Shown here one piece after another: positions 18,908-26,610 of a stretch of 64,000 nt of DNA. The translations under genes and the position numbers were made by a program. Source of the stretch: Variovorax paradoxus (lineage in GTDB: Bacteria; Pseudomonadota; Gammaproteobacteria; Burkholderiales; Burkholderiaceae_C); the NCBI RefSeq assembly GCF_030815855.1, contig NZ_JAUSXG010000001.1:4588001-4652000 (forward strand), in the 5' to 3' direction. The notes below the pieces were generated by a model. The model did no database searches. It saw nothing but the letters and a program-made list of their open reading frames with translations, and was not told the origin of the DNA. How positions within the stretch are numbered: the first letter of the stretch is position 1; every line of letters starts with the position of its first letter.

Positions 18908-19279
18908 ATGAGCAACAGCCTCAACAGCCTCCGTGACGACCTGATTGCTTCGCTGCATTCCGACCAAACCGCCGCGTCAAGAATCAGCGGCCGGCTCGGG
19001 GACCATGCATTTGTTCGCGACTTGGCCGAGGTCTGTGAGCCGTTCGACGACTATTCGAACGACCCTCGCATGGAGGCCGCGTACTACCTTTCCCTCGCCC
19101 CCATCGGCTCACTCCTGCCGGTCGCGAGCATCTTTGAGGGACTGCTTCGCCTGCCTCTCGATGGGGAGACGATGAACAGCAACATCTCCTACCATCTAAT
19201 TCTCTGCCTTGGGCGCCTCGTTGCAGAGGGAGGCTTCTCCCCAAGCGATGGCGTTGCACATCTGGTCGAGGGCGCCTAA
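18908..19279 (+). CDS. Hypothetical protein, orphan small gene divergent from RHS
   Basis: 123 residues from MSNSLNSLRDDLIASLHSDQ. Not recognised. The chain is predicted to be alpha-helical with a short hydrophobic middle (YYLSLAPIGSLLPVASIFEG) that is too polar for a confident membrane helix. It is the first of five small plus-strand genes upstream of the RHS gene. The start at 18908 is preferred because the repeat lies just upstream; a start at 18848 would read through the repeat. Possible orphan immunity gene, by neighbourhood only. Confidence 0.5.
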   Translation: MSNSLNSLRDDLIASLHSDQTAASRISGRLGDHAFVRDLAEVCEPFDDYSNDPRMEAAYYLSLAPIGSLLPVASIFEGLLRLPLDGETMNSNISYHLILCLGRLVAEGGFSPSDGVAHLVEGA

Positions 19280-19296
19280 ACCGCCAGCGGCAAAAC

Positions 19297-19354
19297 GCGG
19301 CCAGGCGCAGTCCTTCGCGGCTGCGGCAGAATCGGCCAGAGGCGGTCATTGAGG
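19297..19354 (+). repeat. Dispersed repeat, two tandem copies B' and B
   Basis: GCGGCCAGGCGCAGTCCTTC (19297) and ATCGGCCAGAGGCGGTCATT (19331) both follow the shared pattern. They fill the space between two small genes; the ATG of the next gene is 12 bases after the second copy. Confidence 0.55.
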
Positions 19355-19365
19355 CGTCTAATCAC

Positions 19366-19674
19366 ATGAACTCAGCAGACAACTCAGAAACGCTTTGGCT
19401 TGCAGCCCTTTCAGGCAACGATCGCATCCGATTCATGGCGCTGCTTGCGCACGGTCTGACGATAGGACAGCGAGTGCTTTGCTATGACAAAAACGTCGAA
19501 GGGGTTCGGCAGCTCAACGAGGCCAATCATCAGGTCGCAGGACTTCTTGTCGATTATTTCGACGGGCGCACGGGGCCGACGTTTGAGCCATACGTGTTCA
19601 AGTTGACCGATGCGCAAGCGCGTATCCAAGGCGATCAGGCTTGGGCCTATGCAAAGAGCCACTTTGGCACCTGA
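19366..19674 (+). CDS. Hypothetical protein, orphan small gene
   Basis: 102 residues (MNSADNSETLWLAALSGNDR...). Not recognised. No signal peptide or membrane segment. The end (LTDAQARIQGDQAWAYAKSH) is helical. Flanked on both sides by the dispersed repeat; the following repeat begins at the stop codon itself. No ribosome site is obvious upstream, as for several genes of this string. Confidence 0.5.
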   Translation: MNSADNSETLWLAALSGNDRIRFMALLAHGLTIGQRVLCYDKNVEGVRQLNEANHQVAGLLVDYFDGRTGPTFEPYVFKLTDAQARIQGDQAWAYAKSHFGT

Positions 19675-19697
19675 CGGCCAGCACCGGTCGTTCGCGG
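19674..19697 (+). repeat. Dispersed repeat, copy C
   Basis: ACGGCCAGCACCGGTCGTTC starts at the stop codon of the preceding gene and ends 27 bases before the next ATG. Together with the rebuilt copy near 40.3 kb it gives the clearest form of the repeat. Confidence 0.6.
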
Positions 19698-19724
19698 CGG
19701 ATGCCAACCTAGAAGCCTTCGAGA

Positions 19725-20327
19725 ATGCCCCCATCAACTGAAGCCCTGCAACGGCTGAGCGACTTCGTCTCTGGCAAAACCCCGGTGCCTGAGTTCGAGC
19801 AACAGCTCTACCACGATCCGGACATTGAAACGTTGCTCTCGGAGGAGAGCGCTCCTCGATTTTGCCAAACGGGGATTACGCTATTCCACTACCTGATTGG
19901 ACTCGACCTCAGCGACCCAGGCGACGTGCTCAGCGCAAAGGACGTGTTGGTCTCGTTGCTTCAGAAGCACGGAGTGAAGGCGGCGCTTCCCGCGGCCGCA
20001 ACCGCGGAATATGCGCTGCTGCTCGATGCCCAGCCGCGCTGGCTCGACGCGGACGTCAAGTTCATTGCCTCGTTGCTCGATGCCGCGCCGTGTCTACCTC
20101 CCAAACAGAGAAAGGCATGGCTGCGTCAGAGAATCCTGGAACTGTTCAAGTACGCCAAGCAGCCCCCGCGCTGGTTGCAGTCTCCAGCGTGGCCCATCGG
20201 AGATGCTGGCCCTTTGGTCTTCCTGGGGCAGTTTCCTGTCGCCGGCTACTTTCATGACGAGGCGGCGGTGTATGTCTTCCATGACCCGGCGAAGGGCGCC
20301 TTCACAACATTCGTTCAGCACTGCTGA
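19725..20327 (+). CDS. Hypothetical immunity-like protein
   Basis: 200 residues. The N-terminus (ALQRLSDFVSGKTPVPEFEQ) is a pattern I associate with small proteins beside polymorphic toxins, and the C-terminal segment PPRWLQSPAWPIGDAGPLVF is like the tail of proteins related to YwqG/DUF1963-type immunity families. This is recalled resemblance, not a search. Cytosolic, no signal. It lies in the string of repeat-flanked orphan genes, so it may protect against a toxin no longer encoded here. Confidence 0.55.
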   Translation: MPPSTEALQRLSDFVSGKTPVPEFEQQLYHDPDIETLLSEESAPRFCQTGITLFHYLIGLDLSDPGDVLSAKDVLVSLLQKHGVKAALPAAATAEYALLLDAQPRWLDADVKFIASLLDAAPCLPPKQRKAWLRQRILELFKYAKQPPRWLQSPAWPIGDAGPLVFLGQFPVAGYFHDEAAVYVFHDPAKGAFTTFVQHC

Positions 20328-20367
20328 GCTCGCGGCATGAGGACGACAATCACCAGGACGCCGCCTC

Positions 20368-20394
20368 ACGGCCAGAACCGACCGGTCGCTGACG
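20368..20394 (+). repeat. Dispersed repeat, copy D with duplicated ACCG
   Basis: ACGGCCAGAACCG is followed by ACCGGTCGCTGACG; a 4-base tandem duplication (ACCGACCG) splits the pattern. It lies 53 bases before the zinc-binding protein gene. Confidence 0.5.
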
Positions 20395-20447
20395 CGCCTC
20401 AATTGCTCATAAGCAGACGTTCGAAACGGTTAGTAAGGAGCGATTCA

Positions 20448-20783
20448 ATGGCGATCACGATGTACTGTTGGCGCTGCAAGGCTGACATGCCCATGCTGAC
20501 CGAGGAAGAATGGCAAACAGTCAACCCGATCAGCTACATCGAGCAGGTCAAGAGATATCGAGAAGAGACGGGATGCACACTGGCGGAGGCGCAGAAAGCT
20601 GGTCTTGGCTATCTGTCGTTGGCCGCGTATGAGCGAATCACCGGTTTCAGGGAGACGAATCCCAATGCTCTTCTCCATCACCGGATGAGTCTCTACGGCC
20701 CACCGTGCCATGAATGCGGTAAACCGCTTCGCACGCCGGCTGCAAGTTTCTGTGCCTGGTGTAATGCGGAACGGCTACGCTGA
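20448..20783 (+). CDS. Small zinc-ribbon-like hypothetical protein
   Basis: 111 residues. Three CxxC pairs are visible: CWRC near residue 8, CHEC and CAWC near the end (GPPCHECGKPLRTP, ASFCAWCN), a pattern that would bind one or two zinc ions. The middle (MLTEEEWQTVNPISYIEQVK) is helical. A TAAGGAG ribosome site lies 6 bases before ATG. I recall similar proteins near RHS genes, but no function is known. Part of the repeat-flanked string. Confidence 0.65.
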   Translation: MAITMYCWRCKADMPMLTEEEWQTVNPISYIEQVKRYREETGCTLAEAQKAGLGYLSLAAYERITGFRETNPNALLHHRMSLYGPPCHECGKPLRTPAASFCAWCNAERLR

Positions 20784-20863
20784 CGTTCCGAACGACTGTT
20801 GCTCTTGCGCTGGGCACAGGTCGGCGAACGGGTTCGTCGCCGCGGCAGCGCGGCCGGCTACAG

Positions 20864-20886
20864 TCGGCCAGGAGCGGCCTCTCGCG
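20864..20886 (+). repeat. Dispersed repeat, copy E
   Basis: TCGGCCAGGAGCGGCCTCTC, 41 bases before the ATG of the next small gene. Confidence 0.5.
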
Positions 20887-20927
20887 ATCACCACCAACAA
20901 GTGAAGAGCCCAGTCAATAAGGTTTAG

Positions 20928-21425
20928 ATGAGCGCGATTCAATATGAGCGGGCATTGGCCCTGCTTGAAGCACCCGAGAAATACCCCGGTCTAGCGCCGA
21001 GAAAGGGGATCGCGCTACTGCGCGTTTGGGTGTATCCCTCGTTTAGGCCATGCGCCGCATGGTCCATCCTCGAAAGCGGTAAAAGCTTCTTCGTCCGTCG
21101 GGTCGTATGGGACCAAGTCCCGACTGTTGATTCTCAGCCAATCACTTTCGGTGCGGAATCACCCGTGGTCGAAGAGAGCTTCAGCGGCCTGTTATCCGAG
21201 CTTCGGACAATGCAACTCTCGCCTTTTGCTTTGGCTTCAACTATCGGAATCGATGGAACCTCCTACGGAGTAGAGGTTGGCGGCTTTGGAAAATCTGGGT
21301 TCATGAGTTGGTGGGGCAAGCCGCCGGTTGGGTGGGCACCGCTTGAAGCTTGGCACGCACGCGCCATCAAACAACTCGAGTCTCTGCTCCCATCCAGCAC
21401 GAGTGAGCTACCTACCTCTGAGTGA
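20928..21425 (+). CDS. Hypothetical protein, orphan small gene
   Basis: 165 residues. Contains STIGIDGTSYGVEVGGFGKS followed by SWWGKPPVGWAPLEAWHARA, a beta-rich core with a conserved tryptophan segment that I recall from uncharacterised toxin-neighbourhood proteins. Cytosolic. Last of the five-gene string; its stop runs into a GACCGCTT sequence that looks like the opposite arm of the repeat. Confidence 0.55.
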   Translation: MSAIQYERALALLEAPEKYPGLAPRKGIALLRVWVYPSFRPCAAWSILESGKSFFVRRVVWDQVPTVDSQPITFGAESPVVEESFSGLLSELRTMQLSPFALASTIGIDGTSYGVEVGGFGKSGFMSWWGKPPVGWAPLEAWHARAIKQLESLLPSSTSELPTSE

Positions 21426-21500
21426 CCGCTTCGGAGCGCGGCGTATGACTGCAGTGGGCCCATACCGGCAGTACGCTTTGCTCCAAAGCAGACTTCCATT
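21423..21500 (+). repeat. Possible two-armed repeat, copy F
   Basis: GTGACCGCTTCGG at 21423 and CTCCAAAGCAGAC at 21481 are imperfect reverse complements about 55 bases apart. The right arm follows the dispersed repeat loosely. If real, the complete repeat is a hairpin-forming element of about 75 bases. Confidence 0.4.
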
Positions 21501-21625
21501 GCCTCTGGCTCGGCCCGGCAACCGCCTACTTTGGCTTCTCGCTGGGAACGAGTTTTGTGGCTCTATAGGCCACGACGACGTGTGCGAATGCTCAGGGCGG
21601 TCTGTTCAGCAGCCGGCTACGCAGC

Positions 21626-22489
21626 TCAACTCAATGGACGCGCGACGAGTTCCCGCAGTACATCGCCCAAAGGAACCGTTCCCTTGCGGACCTTGTCCGG
21701 GTTCTCGAACTCGATCCACCCTTCGTTGAAACCGTCCAGCATCTGAATGCGCGGAAAGGGGTTGCGCAAGCCTTGTGCTCTGAAAAGCGCCTCCCAATTG
21801 GCGCGCGGCACCACCTCCGTGCGTACGTCGTGGCCCAGAACGCGAGCAAACCCCAGAGCAAGCTCGTTGGGCGTCAAGCGCTCGCCTTCAAGTTCGACAA
21901 TGCGCTTGCCCTGCCAGCTTTCCTGAAGCAACTCAGCGGCGAGGTGTCCGACATCCGCGGTGGCAACCATGGGCACCGGCTTGTCGAGCGGACATAGGAA
22001 GCTCGGAATGACTCCCGTCGTGCGCGCAGGCTCCACGTCCCAGGCCGCGTTTTCCATGAACCAGGCGGCGCGCAGGAAAGTCACGGGCAAGGGCAGTGTG
22101 CCCAGGCTGGTCTCCTGCAATGAGTGCTGCTGCAACAGGTTGGGCCGTGGTGACTGAGCACCAATCGTCGACAGAGAGACGAGCTTGCCGGGCAACGTGT
22201 ACTCGAGCGCCTCTCGCACCGCCGCGATGACGCGGCGGGCCTCATCAAAGTCGGGTGAGGGGTCGAACACCGGCGGCAAGACGAAGAATACGCCCTCAAC
22301 ACCGGCGAAAGCCTTCTTGAGTGCTTCGGCATCGTCCAGCGAGGCAATGGCAACTTCGCAGCCGCGCTGCTTCCATGCGGCGCCCTTGCCGGCGTCGCGT
22401 ACGACGGCGCGAATATCCTTGCCCGCTTCCATGAGCGCGCGCGCAACGGCGCCGCCGACCTGCCCTGTGATTCCCGTGATGGCAAACAT
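21626..22489 (-). CDS. NmrA/NAD(P)-binding atypical SDR family protein
   Basis: 287 residues. Starts with the dinucleotide-binding motif MFAITGITGQVGGAVARAL and continues with VRDAGKGAAW and DDAEALKKAFAGVEGVFFV, typical of NmrA-like and quinone-oxidoreductase-2-like proteins. These bind NAD(P) and act as redox sensors or quinone reductases. AAAGGAG lies 5 bases upstream. It follows a LysR gene in the same direction, which may regulate it. Confidence 0.85.
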   Translation of the reverse strand: MFAITGITGQVGGAVARALMEAGKDIRAVVRDAGKGAAWKQRGCEVAIASLDDAEALKKAFAGVEGVFFVLPPVFDPSPDFDEARRVIAAVREALEYTLPGKLVSLSTIGAQSPRPNLLQQHSLQETSLGTLPLPVTFLRAAWFMENAAWDVEPARTTGVIPSFLCPLDKPVPMVATADVGHLAAELLQESWQGKRIVELEGERLTPNELALGFARVLGHDVRTEVVPRANWEALFRAQGLRNPFPRIQMLDGFNEGWIEFENPDKVRKGTVPLGDVLRELVARPLS

Positions 22490-22614
22490 CCGAACTCCTT
22501 TTTCTCAGCAGAAATTGCCTTGGTGCAAGAAGTTTGAGCTTCGACCATCCATTTCTCAATGACATGAATGTCATTTCATTCATGCTTATTAAGCATTAAT
22601 GCCGCGCGCAAGCG

Positions 22615-23523
22615 CTACTGCAAAAGACCGGCGATGAAGTCCAGGAAGGCGCGCGTCTTCGCTGGCAGATGCTGACGCGAAGGGTGAAACGCGTACAGCG
22701 GAAACCGCTCGTCGGGCCAATCGGGGAAGACATTGACCAGTCGCCCATCGGCCAGCATCGGCTCAGCGCCCAGATCCATCACCTGGGCGAGGCCATGGCC
22801 GGCGAGACAGACGCTGTAGAGCGTACCGGCATCGTTGACCGTCAACGCTCCGTCCATGTGGAACACCAGCTTCTTGCGACGCTTGTGAAATTCCCATGGA
22901 AATGGCCGGCCGGTTGCAGAGTCCCGGAACAGGATGCAGACATGACCGCCCAGCGTCAATTCGCGTGGATCCTTAGGGTGTCCATAGCGCTTCAAGTAGT
23001 CAGGCGAGGCCACTGTCAGCATCCGTGTGTCGAGCAACTTGCGCCCGATCAGCGTCGACGGCCGCGGATGGCCGAAACGCACTGCCAAGTCGAAACCATC
23101 GGCAACAAGGTCACCCAACTCGTCGCGGGTGATCAGTTCGAGCTTCAATTGCGGGTACGCCTCGAGAAACGCGCCAAGGCGCGGCCCCAAGATCAACCGA
23201 GAAAAGTACGGGTCGATGTTGACCCGCAGAACGCCGCGAATGGTGGTCGTTCCTTGCGCTGCGGATGTCGCTGCTTCCTCGAGCCCGGCCAGCAACGGCG
23301 CCACCTGCTCATAGAAGCGTCGGCCTTCATCCGTGAGGGCGACCGACCGCGTCGTGCGTTCGAGCAGGCGAATGCCCAGCCGGCCTTCGAGACGTGCGAT
23401 GGCACGGCTGACGCCCGACTGCGACATCTGCAGGATGTCGGCCGCCGCCGCAAACGTACCGCTGTCGATGATCGCCGCGAGAACGCTAGTGCCGTTAACA
23501 ATTCTTTCGTCGAATCCTGCCAT
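22615..23523 (-). CDS. LysR-family transcriptional regulator
   Basis: 302 residues. The N-terminal winged helix covers SGTFAAAADILQMSQSGVSR to residue 65; the effector domain includes ITRDELGDLVADGFDLAVRFGH and a C-terminal LPAKTRAFLDFIAGLL tail. The start at MAGFDERIVNG gives the normal length. It lies directly upstream of the NmrA-like gene on the same strand, an arrangement seen when the pair respond to the same stress; the ligand is unknown. Confidence 0.87.
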   Translation of the reverse strand: MAGFDERIVNGTSVLAAIIDSGTFAAAADILQMSQSGVSRAIARLEGRLGIRLLERTTRSVALTDEGRRFYEQVAPLLAGLEEAATSAAQGTTTIRGVLRVNIDPYFSRLILGPRLGAFLEAYPQLKLELITRDELGDLVADGFDLAVRFGHPRPSTLIGRKLLDTRMLTVASPDYLKRYGHPKDPRELTLGGHVCILFRDSATGRPFPWEFHKRRKKLVFHMDGALTVNDAGTLYSVCLAGHGLAQVMDLGAEPMLADGRLVNVFPDWPDERFPLYAFHPSRQHLPAKTRAFLDFIAGLLQ

Positions 23524-24020
23524 TAGCACCTTGCGTGACTGATGAGAATCGCTAGTCGCTGCGACTCGCGCATTGTTTCTACCCGGCGCTAGATGCACGC
23601 GAGCGGCGAATCACGCACAGTGATGTGCGGCTGGCACCGCCAGCTTCGTCATTGCGTCGAAGCTCTGCCGAAGGTCGCCAACGAACGACTCGGCCGAGGG
23701 CACTTTGACTGCAATCGCGAATATCGCCATGGCCTGATGATATTCACAAGGGCGGCGGCGCCGGAAGGCCCGGTTGCGGCCGACAGCTGAAGTCTAGCCC
23801 GCGGCTTCCAGAGCCACCAAGTCGTCAAGATGGGGCGACCAGCCGCGAACGTCTTTTCAGACAGCCTCGGCCAATTGTTGACACGCGCGGTTAGCGTGCA
23901 CGCACCTTCTCAGTCGAACTTCCTCAATCGAGGGATGCGTTAGAGCGGCCCACGATGTTTGCTCTTGGCCGAGAAAAGGCCGACCGCCGCGACCTTTGGA
24001 AGCGCCGGCAGCGTCAGCGT
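23524..24020. other. Intergenic stretch of about 500 bases
   Basis: No convincing gene on either strand. Short readings exist but lack ribosome sites and recognisable content. Confidence 0.5.
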
Positions 24021-25550
24021 TTAGCGGGGCACGCTGTCACGGTCGGTGTTGTTTGCCGCGCCATCAGATTCGTCAAGGGCATCAGTGAGAACTTCTCGGG
24101 CCTTGTCCTCGATCGCATCGAAGATCTCAGGCGCGACCTCATCGGCGTAGCGCTTTCGCTTTTTATTGGAGATCGTACCGTCGTTGTTCAGCGCAATCGA
24201 CACCAGCGTTGCCAGCGTCGAACCACGCAGGTCGTACTGGTCGTCAATCTGTTTGCGCACCGCGTCGAAATGAACGATGAAGTTCGTCTCGTTGCGCAAC
24301 TCCACCTCCAGTGCTTCGCGCGCCATGCTCAAGCCGAATTCCACACAGCGCGTGGCATCCCAGAACCGAAAGATCGTGTCGTCACACTTGAAGGTGAATT
24401 CAAAGTCGCCCTCGCCGGCCGCTCTGGCATTGACCAACGCGCGCGCCGGACGGGAGAAGTCCTGTAGGACGCTCAGATACTGTGCCTCGTGGCGCTTCAT
24501 GGCTATGGAAACCGGGAGGAGCATGCCGTCGGGCAATTGACCGGACTGGCATAGGACCTTGTGAAAGAGAAAGCGGGAAAGACGTCCGTTGCCATCCATG
24601 AACGGGTGCAAGTAAACAAAACCGAACGAGGCAATGCTGGCGGCCATCAGTGGATCCAGAAGCTTCGCGGTGTCGTTAGCGAAACGTGACCACGCATCCA
24701 TCAGCTCCGGCAGATCATCAGGCCGCGGAGGCACGAAGGTCACGCCCAGCGCGCCGCGGCCGCCGTCGCTCAGCCAGTTTTGCTCTGTCCGGTATTGAAC
24801 CGCTTGGTTGTAAGGATTGGAGACGATCGAGGCCTGCAACTCCACCAGATATGACTCGTCAAGGGAGCGTGGCTCGTGCGCCTGACGCAGCAGGCGAATG
24901 AATGTGCGCGCCTTGTCTTCCGACGGCGCCTCTTTCTCTATCGCGTAGCTGTCTTGGGTCTCGTGCAGATAAGCCCAGGTCAACGTGCGATCAAGGAGTT
25001 CGCGGTTGAGCGAGGTGACGAATTCACGAGTGGCCCCCAGCACATCAAAGTCCAGCGCGTCCTTTATCGCCGCCGTGCGCTCCACTGTGACGCAGTAGTC
25101 CCAGGTTCCGAGGCCGTTGAAGTTGACTCGCCATCGAGAGTCGCGGTCGGTGCCGCCTGTGTAGTAACGACCCTCGTCGAACAAGTCAACATAGCCCGCG
25201 GTGACGACCGGCTGGGCCACCACTTGGTTGCCAGTGAAGTGTTCCCACGTGCTGCAGAGCATTCGCACGTATTGTCCATTCGGAGTCGCGGCAAGCGCCG
25301 CGGCAAGGTCGGCGCCTGCGAGGTGCTTGGATGCGCCTGCAAGCACCTGCAGGTTCACTCCCTCGTGCTTGAGGGCGAAAAGCAAGTGCGCTACCAGGTC
25401 GCCGTCGGCCGGCGCCATGGCGGCCGGCACGCCAAGTGCCTCCGCCGATGACATGATGCGCGTGACCGGTTTGACCAGAGCGGGTCGGCTCACTTCGAAG
25501 ATGGGCAGGTCCAAGCTTGACCGCACGTATTCGTACCCCACGTAGGCCAT
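24021..25550 (-). CDS. Fic-domain protein (probable AMP-transferase)
   Basis: 509 residues. The catalytic Fic loop HPFMDGNGRLSRFLFH is complete, with the histidine, the anion-binding GNGR and an expected helix around it; the region before it (LPELMDAWSRFAND) is also typical. Fic proteins transfer AMP or another nucleotide group to a hydroxyl on a target protein. No clear N-terminal inhibitory S/TxxxE(G/N) motif was recognised. AGGAAAAGC precedes the ATG. The gene sits just after a truncated PIN toxin and may have arrived there by recombination. Confidence 0.88.
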   Translation of the reverse strand: MAYVGYEYVRSSLDLPIFEVSRPALVKPVTRIMSSAEALGVPAAMAPADGDLVAHLLFALKHEGVNLQVLAGASKHLAGADLAAALAATPNGQYVRMLCSTWEHFTGNQVVAQPVVTAGYVDLFDEGRYYTGGTDRDSRWRVNFNGLGTWDYCVTVERTAAIKDALDFDVLGATREFVTSLNRELLDRTLTWAYLHETQDSYAIEKEAPSEDKARTFIRLLRQAHEPRSLDESYLVELQASIVSNPYNQAVQYRTEQNWLSDGGRGALGVTFVPPRPDDLPELMDAWSRFANDTAKLLDPLMAASIASFGFVYLHPFMDGNGRLSRFLFHKVLCQSGQLPDGMLLPVSIAMKRHEAQYLSVLQDFSRPARALVNARAAGEGDFEFTFKCDDTIFRFWDATRCVEFGLSMAREALEVELRNETNFIVHFDAVRKQIDDQYDLRGSTLATLVSIALNNDGTISNKKRKRYADEVAPEIFDAIEDKAREVLTDALDESDGAANNTDRDSVPR

Positions 25551-25583
25551 GCTTTTCCTAAGTGTTACAAGATTTCGTGCATT

Positions 25584-25775
25584 TTAGGACTTGGATCCCA
25601 GAATTTTGTCATTTCCCTGGCGCTTGGCGCGGCGCGTCCACTCATCACGGATGTGGACGGACCACTTCGCGCTATAGAAGTCCGCGTCGGCCAAGCTGAG
25701 CAGCACGTCGCGCAGCAACGCCGGATACAGGACGTTGGCATCGAGCACCGCTGTGTACCGGGCGCTTCCCGCCAC
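25584..25775 (-). pseudogene. Truncated PIN-domain toxin
   Basis: 63 residues. The start YTAVLDANVLYPALLRDVLL carries the first catalytic aspartate of the PIN nuclease fold and continues through WSVHIRDEWTRR, then ends at GSKS, well short of the ~150-180 residues of complete family members. The later acidic residues are missing, so the nuclease should be inactive. GTG start directly follows the antitoxin stop (TGA GTG). The break lies 30 bases from the Fic gene. Confidence 0.75.
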
Positions 25776-26240
25776 TCACAGCTCCTCGCCCATCTCCTGG
25801 GAGAGGTCATTCAATTGTTTGAGGGCGCCGGCCGACCGCTGCTTCTGCTCGTCCTTGTAGCGCATGAGTTCTTCGAACTCGATGCGGCGGTGCCGGTTGA
25901 TCAGCCGGCACTTCAGCCGGCCAGCCTCGATCTCCTTGATCACGAAGGGGCGCGACACATTCAGAAGCGCCGCAGCTTGCTGCGTCGTGAGTTCCAGCTT
26001 CTGCGGGACAAGCATCATCGGCTCGCGCTTGGCCATCTGGCGCAGCACGTCGGCAAAGAAGTGCAACGCACGCGGAGGCAGGAGCAGCACCGGGGCTTCA
26101 CCCCTGCTGTCCCCCTCCACTTCGATGGTCACCTTGACGGCTTTTGCGTTGGAGTGATCCAGGGCCGCAACCAGGCACGCCGTCGCCGCGCCGGCCATTT
26201 CCGCTTCCATTTCGCTGGCTGGGTCGAGTATCTGGTTCAT
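25776..26240 (-). CDS. Helix-turn-helix antitoxin of a PIN toxin pair
   Basis: 154 residues. The C-terminal half has an excisionase-like helix-turn-helix (LTTQQAAALLNVSRPFVIKE) followed by LINRHRRIEFEELMRYKDEQ. This arrangement of HTH antitoxin before a PIN toxin is common. The N-terminus (MNQILDPASEMEAEMAGAA) is helical. The toxin partner is truncated, so the antitoxin may persist as a stand-alone regulator. Confidence 0.8.
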   Translation of the reverse strand: MNQILDPASEMEAEMAGAATACLVAALDHSNAKAVKVTIEVEGDSRGEAPVLLLPPRALHFFADVLRQMAKREPMMLVPQKLELTTQQAAALLNVSRPFVIKEIEAGRLKCRLINRHRRIEFEELMRYKDEQKQRSAGALKQLNDLSQEMGEEL

Positions 26241-26541
26241 GCTGGTCCTTTCATAGCTGGCGTTACGCCGACGCCTCAAGCGAAATATACGCACTAAACG
26301 CAATATTCGCAATTGACAGGCGTGGGAAGGAAGATGGCGCTCTTGTCAGCTGGTGCCCTCAATCAACCGCCGGATCCTGCGGCCACCGGCCTCGTGGCCA
26401 TGCCCCCGAGAGAGCGCACTAAGGCAGGCGATTTCCAGCGCTGGACAACGCTGCCGACCTTCCAGCCGTATTTGTGGCAGGTGGCAGAAACGTTGTCCTC
26501 CATCAGCGTCACCAAGCCTCAGTGCTGGCAGGCGTACTGGT

Positions 26542-26610
26542 TCAGGCCGGTGCGTTGAGCGCGCTGCTGCCGCATTCGCCGCACTTGAGCGTCTGGAGAT
26601 CGATGGTCAT
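26542..26610 (-). pseudogene. Decayed zinc-ribbon ORF coupled to the end of the yeh-like operon
   Basis: MTIDLQTLKCGECGSSALNAPA then stop. ATG overlaps the stop of the DUF5682 gene (ATGA). If one missing base is restored near the ALN codons, the reading continues RTGLNQYACQH and then meets TGA where a second CxxC cysteine would be expected (ACQH-C). So a small protein with two CxxC knuckles has suffered two lesions. Conserved coupling suggests it once belonged to the operon. Confidence 0.5.

Noticed and set aside
18858..21500. Integron attC array
   Set aside because: The repeat lacks the GTTRRRY-type core sites and no integron integrase is in the window.
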